Source: an uncultured Collinsella sp.
GTDB taxonomy: Bacteria; Actinomycetota; Coriobacteriia; Coriobacteriales; Coriobacteriaceae
DNA length: 11,866 bases
Reading direction: 5' to 3'
Assembly: GCA_900556705.1 (NCBI GenBank)
Contig: USPT01000021.1
Coordinates: forward strand, 1-11,866
Position numbers and translations under genes: made by a program. Positions 6,673 through 11,866 of the stretch are shown piece by piece. The stretch's first letter is position 1; the number at the start of each line of letters is the position of its first letter. The notes below the pieces were generated by a model. It was not told the DNA's origin. It searched no databases and saw nothing but the letters and a program-made list of their open reading frames with translations.

Positions 6673-7806
6673 ATGCAGCATTCGAATCATCGCACCGCAG
6701 CGCTCATTGCGTCGAAGCCGGCTCGTATCATCACGAGCGCCGCGCTCGCCGTTGCGCTGACGGCCACGCCGATGCTCTCCCCCGTTGCGGCGTATGCCGC
6801 CTCGCAGGCAACGCAGGACCAGCTTTCCGCAGCCCAGCAGAAGATCGAAGCCGCTACGAGCGCCTACAACGACGCCCGCACCAAGCTCGATGACCTACAA
6901 AAGCAGATTGACTCCAATGAGGCAAGCATCGAGGAAATCGAGGCTAAGCTTCCCGAGCAGCAGGCCAAGGCAAGCTCCGCCATGCGCGATCTGTACAAGT
7001 ACCAGAAGGGCACTAACCCCATCGTGAGCTTCCTGGTCAACGCGCAGAGCCTGGGTGAGTTCATCACGACCTGCAAATACACCAACCAGATCACGAGCTC
7101 GAGCGTCGACGAGATCGAAGAGCTCAATAATATGCAAACCGAACTCGAGCAGAACAAGGCCGAGCTCCAGCAGGCCAAGTCTCAGCTTGAGGCGGAGCAG
7201 AAAAACGCCGAGGATGCGCTGGCGCAGGCCCAGCAGCTCCGCAGCGAGGCACAGGCAAAAGCCGAGCAGGAAAATGCCGCCGAGCTTGCCAAGCTTGAGG
7301 CCGATAAGGCCGCTGCCGCCGAAAAGCTCTCGGGCGAGGGCGTAAGCGGCAGCAATTCCAGCAGCCAGGCCACCAACACCAACACCACCATCGACACCAC
7401 GGTGAACAACGCCAATACCGGTAGCTCCGATTACGATTCGTTCATTAATGAGTGGACGAGCCGCATCGACAATTATCTCGCCGGCTCCCCCATGGCAGGC
7501 CAGGGCTATAACTTTGCCGTCGCCGCTTGGAATACCGGTGTCGACCCCCGTTGGTCCCCCGCCATCGCCTGCATCGAGAGCACCAAGGGTGCTTATTGCG
7601 CCAATTCTTACAACGCCTGGGGCTGGAGTGCCCGTGGCGGCGGTTGGCGCAGCTTTGGCAGCTGGAGCGAGGGCATCTCCGCTCACGTTGCCTATCTGGG
7701 CGCCAACTACGGCTCCACCCTTACCCCGGCAGCGGCCAAAAAGTACTGCCCGCCCACGTGGCAGGACTGGTACAACAAAGTCGCCGCTCAGATGAACCGC
7801 ATCTAA
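6673..7806 (+). CDS. Secreted PcsB-like coiled-coil protein with lysozyme-like domain
   Basis: A 377-aa exported protein, probably a peptidoglycan hydrolase or a regulator of one. A long signal peptide (basic 1-19, hydrophobic 20-40) should be cut after AYA at 40-42. Residues 44-215 are a nearly continuous coiled coil rich in Q, E, A and K, interrupted by MRDLYKYQKGTNPIVSFLVN (104-123), a stretch like the CwlO/PcsB N-terminal domain that docks on FtsEX. A low-complexity S/T/N linker (222-252) follows. The C-terminal domain (255-377) has ACIESTKG with a candidate catalytic E302 and NAWGWS (314-319), reminiscent of the lysozyme/glucosaminidase superfamily rather than the CHAP or NlpC/P60 domain usually found behind such coiled coils. 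The ATG at 6673 has AGAGGG 5 bases upstream; an in-frame TTG at 6658 is less likely. Catalytic activity is inferred. Confidence 0.8.
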   Translation: MQHSNHRTAALIASKPARIITSAALAVALTATPMLSPVAAYAASQATQDQLSAAQQKIEAATSAYNDARTKLDDLQKQIDSNEASIEEIEAKLPEQQAKASSAMRDLYKYQKGTNPIVSFLVNAQSLGEFITTCKYTNQITSSSVDEIEELNNMQTELEQNKAELQQAKSQLEAEQKNAEDALAQAQQLRSEAQAKAEQENAAELAKLEADKAAAAEKLSGEGVSGSNSSSQATNTNTTIDTTVNNANTGSSDYDSFINEWTSRIDNYLAGSPMAGQGYNFAVAAWNTGVDPRWSPAIACIESTKGAYCANSYNAWGWSARGGGWRSFGSWSEGISAHVAYLGANYGSTLTPAAAKKYCPPTWQDWYNKVAAQMNRI

Positions 7807-7816
7807 GTGCAACTGC

Positions 7817-7845
7817 AAAGGGCCCCAATGGGGCCCTTTTCTTTT
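7817..7845. terminator. Strong intrinsic terminator shared by hydrolase and kinase
   Basis: A perfect 10-bp stem AAAGGGCCCC (7817-7826) with GGGGCCCTTT (7830-7839), a 3-base loop and a following TTTTCTTTT tract, starting 10 bases after the hydrolase stop. It is a textbook terminator on the plus strand. Its T-tract overlaps the TAA of the converging kinase gene (7846-7844), so it probably also serves the minus-strand transcript. Confidence 0.93.
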
Positions 7846-9235
7846 AGGTAGCGGAGGTATCGACGACGCCGGTCGCATTGGCAACCGCGACTATGACGAT
7901 CATGCATAGGAGCAGCACACCCAATGCCTTGAGCAAGAGCTTCGCGAGCTTCTTGCCGCGATAGCTGTCGAGCAATGCGAATCGCCGACGAAGACGGCGC
8001 TTATCGAGCAGCGCAAAATGCATAAGCACCATAAGGCCATCGACAAAGAAAAAATACTCGATTATGAGAAGCCACGTCGGGTAGCTTTGGTTTGCTCCCG
8101 TGGGGTGAAAGACGGCAAAGTGGCTACCGGCAAAGAACACAAGCAGCGAGAAGCAGACGAGCGTATTCCAAATGCGCCCCAGAGACTCCGGAACGCGAGA
8201 GAGCAGACCGCATGCAGCGGAGGCGGCAGGGCCAGGAAGCCCTGCGGGTTTCTGGAGCCCTTGGGACGCCAACACTGTCTCCGAGTCTGGAGTACGGACA
8301 GGCGCAGGCGCAGGAGGCCGCACGGGGCGACTCAGATCGTATGCCGCGCGCGTCGCCCGTCCCAATGCTTCCGCACTCGCAAAACGCTTGGCCGGATCGA
8401 GCGCCATCGACATGCAGACGGCATCGGAAAGTGGAGTGGGAATACCGCGCGCCTCGCATTGCTCGCGCATGTCGAGCCCTGGTTTAGGGTCGACTCCCGT
8501 CAAGCAGAAGAACAACAGGGCGCCCAGCGCGTACACGTCGCTGCGCACACTCGTCTGCCCAAACCCATACTGCTCGAGCGGCGCATAGGGTCGCGTGCCA
8601 AACTTGACGGTGTCGGCATCGGCGCCATCGCGCCATACGCGCGCGATCCCCAAGTCGATAATCACCAGCGATGAAAATGTCAGGCCGTCATCAGGCGTAT
8701 AGTTGGCACCTGTCACGATGATATTCGACGGCTTGAGGTCGCGATGGATCACCGGCGCCGACGTCTCCCCCGCTATTGCAAAACCGGCGTGGAGCTCGCC
8801 CACGGCATCGCATAGGGCAGGATACAATTCACGCGCATAATCGGGGGTGGCTCCCAGACGGTCCACCAGCGCCCCGAGCGTCTCCCCTTCGATGTATTCC
8901 ATAACCACGTTGAGCTCGTCGCCCACACGACGACAATCGACGATTCTGGGCAGGTGCTCAAAACGCCTGCCTGCCCGCTGAGCGGCAAACAGACGCTCGT
9001 ATGCCCCGCCGATTTGAGCCGAAGCATCGATGCGTTTACGGACAAAGGGGCCGAGCGAACCACCGCCGGTTCCTTCAAAGTACACGAGCTCGGTTGCTTC
9101 AACGGACGAGCGCTTAAGTACACGCTCCACGCGATAGCTGTCGTCGCGATCGAGCGACGCCAGGTGCTCGGCAAGCGCTGCGGTCAGCTCGTCATCGGAA
9201 TATGTTGGGCTCTGAGTATCCATAGCCTCCATCAT
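7844..9235 (-). CDS. Atypical Ser/Thr protein kinase with C-terminal membrane segments
   Basis: A 463-aa eukaryotic-like kinase. The catalytic core spans about residues 33-300: ATP lysine probably K67 (FVRKRI), catalytic loop HRDLKPSN (164-171, D166 and N171), metal-binding DLG at 194-196 in place of DFG, and GTRPYAPLEQ (213-222) in place of the usual APE. No glycine-rich GxGxxG loop is visible in the first strand. A proline-rich linker (about 305-350) leads to three hydrophobic segments (357-373, 387-406, 431-453), with no PASTA repeats or other extracellular sensor, so the kinase lobe faces the cytoplasm. The start is uncertain: ATGs at 9235, 9232 and 9223 and a GTG at 9253 are in frame; GGAGG lies only 2 bases before 9223. 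The gene follows the helix-turn-helix gene by 86 bases on the same strand and is the last of its unit. Confidence 0.88.
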   Translation of the reverse strand: MMEAMDTQSPTYSDDELTAALAEHLASLDRDDSYRVERVLKRSSVEATELVYFEGTGGGSLGPFVRKRIDASAQIGGAYERLFAAQRAGRRFEHLPRIVDCRRVGDELNVVMEYIEGETLGALVDRLGATPDYARELYPALCDAVGELHAGFAIAGETSAPVIHRDLKPSNIIVTGANYTPDDGLTFSSLVIIDLGIARVWRDGADADTVKFGTRPYAPLEQYGFGQTSVRSDVYALGALLFFCLTGVDPKPGLDMREQCEARGIPTPLSDAVCMSMALDPAKRFASAEALGRATRAAYDLSRPVRPPAPAPVRTPDSETVLASQGLQKPAGLPGPAASAACGLLSRVPESLGRIWNTLVCFSLLVFFAGSHFAVFHPTGANQSYPTWLLIIEYFFFVDGLMVLMHFALLDKRRLRRRFALLDSYRGKKLAKLLLKALGVLLLCMIVIVAVANATGVVDTSAT

Positions 9236-9321
9236 AGCGCAGGGCGCAGACACCCCATGGCATCCGCGCCCCGTTCGTTTGCATCGTTGTTCGACAGCTC
9301 TACCGGCTCAGATATCAGCCG

Positions 9322-9744
9322 CTAACTCACCGTCTCCTCGCCAAAGCGATACAGTTCCTCGTTGACCTTTTGGAGACTGCACCCGCGATCGATGCAAAAG
9401 ATGATAATCGCATCGCGGCGGTCCTTGCAGTTAAGGACGCTTACCCCGGCAGCCGTCAGCGCACGGTTGGTCTCTTTGAGCGTCAGCGCCATCGCAAAGG
9501 CAATCTGCAGCACCTTATTGCGACTCGGATGACGCGCACCGGTAAAGATCTGATAGCCAAAGGTCTCATTGAGATCAGCCATACGGACCACGCGCGAGCG
9601 CTCCAAGCCCTTTTCCTGCAGTAGCTGCTTCAGGTAGTCCGAAAGCGACGGGGCGCCAAAGTCGTGCTCCCTGATATAGCCATCGATGTTCGGCGCATCG
9701 AGAAGCTCATTGAGCAACTCCTCGGTCAGCTTTTTATCGGACAT
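9322..9744 (-). CDS. XRE-like helix-turn-helix protein
   Basis: A 140-aa soluble protein. After an acidic N-terminal region (1-30, LTEELLNELLDAPNIDGYI), residues 33-75 (SLSDYLKQLL..RVVRMADLNETFGYQIFTGARHPSR) follow the pattern of a lambda-repressor-type helix-turn-helix, and 77-120 (KVLQIAFAMALTLKETNRALTAAG) continues the helical bundle of that family. C106, C117 and C122 lie in the C-terminal third. The ATG at 9744 is secure: GGGGAGGTG (9760-9752) is 7 bases upstream, one of the strongest ribosome sites here. It lies 32 bases after the FxLYD-type gene and before the kinase. It may be a DNA-binding regulator of the cassette or a kinase substrate; no target site is proven. Confidence 0.75.
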   Translation of the reverse strand: MSDKKLTEELLNELLDAPNIDGYIREHDFGAPSLSDYLKQLLQEKGLERSRVVRMADLNETFGYQIFTGARHPSRNKVLQIAFAMALTLKETNRALTAAGVSVLNCKDRRDAIIIFCIDRGCSLQKVNEELYRFGEETVS

Positions 9745-9776
9745 ACGACTTCACCTCCCCCAGTGCATGCAACATG

Positions 9777-10220
9777 CTAGAAACCGCTTACGTCCGAACG
9801 CTCCCAGCTAGCAACCTGGTCGGGAGACACCGTACCCAGCGCCTCGAACTTCCAGGAGCCGCCCGCCTTCAGATGATTGGTGTTTGCAAGAGCCGTTCCA
9901 ACCTGGTTGCCATCGGCATCATACAGAACATATTCAATCTGAATGTAGCTCTTTTCCTTGTCCGTGTTATTGGTCAGGGTGCCCGTGATCTTATAGGTAA
10001 ACTGATTGGAAGTGTCTTCAGCCTCGTCAGCAATGGTATACGGTTCTTGCGGTTCTTTTTGCTCCTCAGCCTGCCGTGTCGTCTCGGCAGGTTTTGCCGA
10101 ATCGCTCGCAGACGAATCGGTTGAGTTGCCGCCCATAGAGCCCACGGCACCGACAATAACCAGCACCACGATGATGCCTAGGACAATCTTACCGATTGGC
10201 TTCTTTCCCTCTTTTGCCAT
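9777..10220 (-). CDS. Membrane-anchored FxLYD-type protein
   Basis: A 147-aa protein with a short basic start (MAKEGKKPIGK), one hydrophobic segment (about 11-28) and an extracytoplasmic part. No lipobox cysteine follows, so it is a signal-anchor protein. Residues 30-65 are a polar, disordered S/T/E/Q-rich linker. The rest (about 70-145) is a small beta-rich domain with the features of FxLYD domains: a GTLTNNTDKE start, then IEYVLYDADGNQVGTALAN (95-113). Such domains are found in secreted bacterial proteins of unknown role. The ATG at 10220 has GGAAGGA 6 bases upstream, but this site lies in one arm of a perfect 14-bp inverted repeat that could hide it. It is followed closely by the helix-turn-helix gene. 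Confidence 0.75.
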   Translation of the reverse strand: MAKEGKKPIGKIVLGIIVVLVIVGAVGSMGGNSTDSSASDSAKPAETTRQAEEQKEPQEPYTIADEAEDTSNQFTYKITGTLTNNTDKEKSYIQIEYVLYDADGNQVGTALANTNHLKAGGSWKFEALGTVSPDQVASWERSDVSGF

Positions 10221-10225
10221 TATTC

Positions 10226-10279
10226 ATCCTTCCTACGATCCGGCTACCGTGCCGGTACACAGCACATCGTAGGAAGGAT
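10226..10279 (-). promoter_or_regulatory. Perfect 14-bp inverted repeat burying the FxLYD gene ribosome site
   Basis: ATCCTTCCTACGAT (10226-10239) and ATCGTAGGAAGGAT (10266-10279) are exact reverse complements 26 bases apart, and the pairing extends 3 more bases outward past a single bulge. The spacer itself can fold (CCGGC 10240-10244 with GCCGG 10251-10255). On the minus-strand mRNA the proximal arm contains GGAAGGA, the ribosome site of the FxLYD-type gene, so the fold would block translation. There is no T-run, so it is not a terminator. A smaller hairpin TTAGCT-GAG-AGCTAA (10294-10308) lies upstream in the same 163-base gap, which otherwise shows nothing recognisable. Confidence 0.65.
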
Positions 10280-10383
10280 TGAACTTGAATTCATTAGCTG
10301 AGAGCTAAGGCTGCGGTAAACGACCAATGCAGTTATCCAAACGCCGAGCAAACGCACTGCGCGCGACCGTCTGCCGGCAGCGA

Positions 10384-10707
10384 TCAACCCACCGTGACGG
10401 ATTCCCCGGTAAAGGCACTGATCATCAACAGGATAAAGAAGGCCAAATAGCTGATGCTCAGCAGGTAGGCGATGACCAAAAAGGCAATCCATCCTACATT
10501 GGTCTTACCGTCGGCGCGGCGCTGTTCACGACTGCTATAAAGCCAAATCGTCACGCCGATGGCAGTGATAAACAGCACAAGTGCTGCCGCGGCAAGCCCG
10601 GCAAGCGCAAACATCACGCCAATGCTCACAGCAATAACCGGAAGCAGCAGCAAACCGCACCCGCATCCACCCGGACTATATACGGCAGACTGTCGGCGTC
10701 GTTCCAT
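10384..10707 (-). CDS. Small membrane protein, unknown function
   Basis: A 107-aa protein I do not recognise. A basic N-terminus (MERRRQ) precedes a glycine/cysteine patch GGCGCG (13-18), a long hydrophobic region (19-55, two membrane segments), a polar loop SSREQRRADGKTN (58-70) and a further hydrophobic stretch (72-98). The ATG at 10707 is chosen because GGAG (10716-10713) lies 5 bases upstream, within the end of the amidohydrolase gene. A GTG at 10713 overlapping that stop is an alternative. The near-zero gap to the amidohydrolase shows the two are translated from one mRNA. The protein could be a membrane partner or simply a passenger gene. Confidence 0.65.
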   Translation of the reverse strand: MERRRQSAVYSPGGCGCGLLLLPVIAVSIGVMFALAGLAAAALVLFITAIGVTIWLYSSREQRRADGKTNVGWIAFLVIAYLLSISYLAFFILLMISAFTGESVTVG

Positions 10708-10709
10708 CG

Positions 10710-11866
10710 TCACTCCATCACAAGCAATCGTTTATAGACATCGAGGCCTTTGAGTAGGATTTCCTCGTCGAAGAGCATGCTATCGGTATGCAGAGCGCTT
10801 GTGGCATAGGCGGGGCAGCCATCCGAATCACTCGGGTTGTCTTGGCCCTCTGGCATACCCGTGCCCAGCAGGAAAAACACGCCCGGCAAATGGCGCTGAT
10901 AGAACGCGAAATCCTCGGCAATTAACAGCGGCTCCTCCATAAGCTGCAGCCCGGGCAAGGCAGGCGCGACGCTGGCAAATAGCTCGGGGTCGTTGTCGAC
11001 CGGCGGATAGCCCTCGGCAAAGTCGAGATCGTACGTGCAGCCCGTTGCAGCGCAGGCATCGTCCAGCACGCGGCGCACGCCCTCGCGTGCCCGGTCGAAC
11101 ATGTCGTCTGTAAACACACGCAGGCTGCCGGCAACATGGGCCTCCCCCGCCACCGCATTGCAGACGGTGCCTGCCTGCAGCAGGCCGAACTTGCCAATGC
11201 AGGGCTCATCGGCACCCAGCTCATCCATCAGTTCGCGCTCGGCAACCAAGAACTTGGCAGCCGCCAGCGCCGCATCGTGCGACTCCTCGACCGGAACGCC
11301 ATAGGTCTTAGCAATATGGATGCTCGTCCCGTGAATATGAATGTGTGTCTCACTCGAACGCGCCAGCAACGGACCGGAGCAGCTCGCCAACGTGCCGGCG
11401 GGCAGATCGGGCCACACATGGAAGCCAAAAATGCGGTCGGCCCCATAGCGCTCGAACACACCGCTCTCGCATACCGTCTTGGCACCACCGGTCGTTTCCT
11501 CGGCCGGCTGGAACACAAAGAGAACATTGCGCCTAATGGCGCCCGGATGCTCGCGAATCGTACGGTCGACATACGTCGCGGCGGCAAGCGCCATGGCCAT
11601 GTGTCCGTCATGTCCGCAAGCGTGCATCTTGCCGGGATGGGTTGAGGCAAAGGCCGCTCCCGTCGCTTCCGCGATGGACAGCGCATCCATATCGGCGCGA
11701 ATCGCCGTGGCATGCGCGGCATCAACGCCGGCGTCGAAGAAAGCACAGACGCAGCTGGGGCACGGATGGGTCACTTCGCAGGTGAGCGGTGCCAGCACGC
11801 CCTCGATATAGGCAATGGTTTGCGGAAGATCGAAATCGAGCTCCGGAATGCGATGGAGATCGCGGC
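10710..11866 (-). CDS. M20 family amidohydrolase/deacylase, 5' end outside window
   Basis: A cytoplasmic zinc-type amidohydrolase of the hippurate/N-acyl-amino-acid hydrolase group, open to the window edge so the first residues are missing. In order it shows RDLHRIPELDFD (from the edge), AIRADMDAL, MHACGHDGHM, FQPAEETTGGAKT, FGFHVWPDLPAGT, the LIAEDFAFY motif and a C-terminal LHTDS.LFDEEIL. These supply the metal-binding Cys, His, Asp and Glu residues and the general-base EE pair of the family. The in-frame GTG at 11798 is not the true start, because the conserved HRIPEL motif lies upstream of it. The substrate cannot be told from sequence; N-acyl amino acids, aminobenzoyl-glutamate and N-acetyl-diaminopimelate are all used by relatives. 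A cysteine cluster (four Cys in 12 residues, shortly before RADMDAL) is unusual. Confidence 0.9.
   Translation of the reverse strand, partial: RDLHRIPELDFDLPQTIAYIEGVLAPLTCEVTHPCPSCVCAFFDAGVDAAHATAIRADMDALSIAEATGAAFASTHPGKMHACGHDGHMAMALAAATYVDRTIREHPGAIRRNVLFVFQPAEETTGGAKTVCESGVFERYGADRIFGFHVWPDLPAGTLASCSGPLLARSSETHIHIHGTSIHIAKTYGVPVEESHDAALAAAKFLVAERELMDELGADEPCIGKFGLLQAGTVCNAVAGEAHVAGSLRVFTDDMFDRAREGVRRVLDDACAATGCTYDLDFAEGYPPVDNDPELFASVAPALPGLQLMEEPLLIAEDFAFYQRHLPGVFFLLGTGMPEGQDNPSDSDGCPAYATSALHTDSMLFDEEILLKGLDVYKRLLVME

Noticed and set aside
6895..7884. Minus-strand open frame opposite the secreted hydrolase
   Set aside because: Composition is a glycine/leucine artefact of GC-rich antisense reading; it runs through the strong terminator at 7817-7845.
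10244..10492. 82-codon minus-strand frame across the gap upstream of the FxLYD-type gene
   Set aside because: It overlaps the 107-aa membrane protein in another frame, has no ribosome site and shows no motif.
1..11866. CRISPR arrays, tRNA or rRNA genes, insertion sequences, prophage genes
   Set aside because: No regularly spaced direct repeats, no cloverleaf-like or ribosomal sequence, and no transposase or integrase motif was seen on either strand.

Overview
The window is GC-rich and tightly packed, with strong GGAGG-type ribosome binding sites. The mix of genes (an ECF transporter with a fused double ATPase, a D-aspartate ligase/racemase pair, a PcsB-like secreted hydrolase, a membrane-tethered kinase) looks like an anaerobic actinobacterium of the class Coriobacteriia. 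Collinsella is my best guess from gene content and style; no marker gene is present to prove it.

Layout. (1) 94-3369, plus strand: a complete ECF-type importer. It has a TrpP-like substrate-binding membrane protein, a fused two-domain ABC ATPase and an EcfT coupling protein. The gap between the first two genes (667-878) holds a long imperfect inverted repeat and a perfect 11-bp hairpin. A strong hairpin at 3400-3436 separates this unit from the convergent genes beyond. (2) 5583-3496, minus strand: an ATP-grasp ligase resembling D-aspartate ligase, followed by an aspartate/glutamate racemase. Together they look like a module that makes D-Asp and adds it to peptidoglycan precursors. (3) 5806-6438, plus: a MOSC-domain protein starting at GTG. 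(4) 6439-6672: a spacer rich in overlapping palindromes. (5) 6673-7806, plus: a secreted coiled-coil protein with a C-terminal lysozyme-like domain, closed by a very strong terminator shared with the converging kinase. (6) 11866-7844, minus: five genes in one direction, in transcription order an M20 amidohydrolase (its start lies outside the window), a 107-aa membrane protein, a membrane-anchored FxLYD-type protein, an XRE-like helix-turn-helix protein and an atypical Ser/Thr kinase with C-terminal membrane segments. The FxLYD-type gene is preceded by a perfect 14-bp inverted repeat that would bury its ribosome binding site.

How the genes may work together. The importer is self-contained. The ligase/racemase pair and the secreted hydrolase both concern the cell wall but are separate units. 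The FxLYD-HTH-kinase group, in which two of three proteins are membrane-anchored, looks like an uncharacterised signalling cassette and is the best candidate here for something not described before. I see no tRNA, rRNA, CRISPR array, transposase or phage gene.
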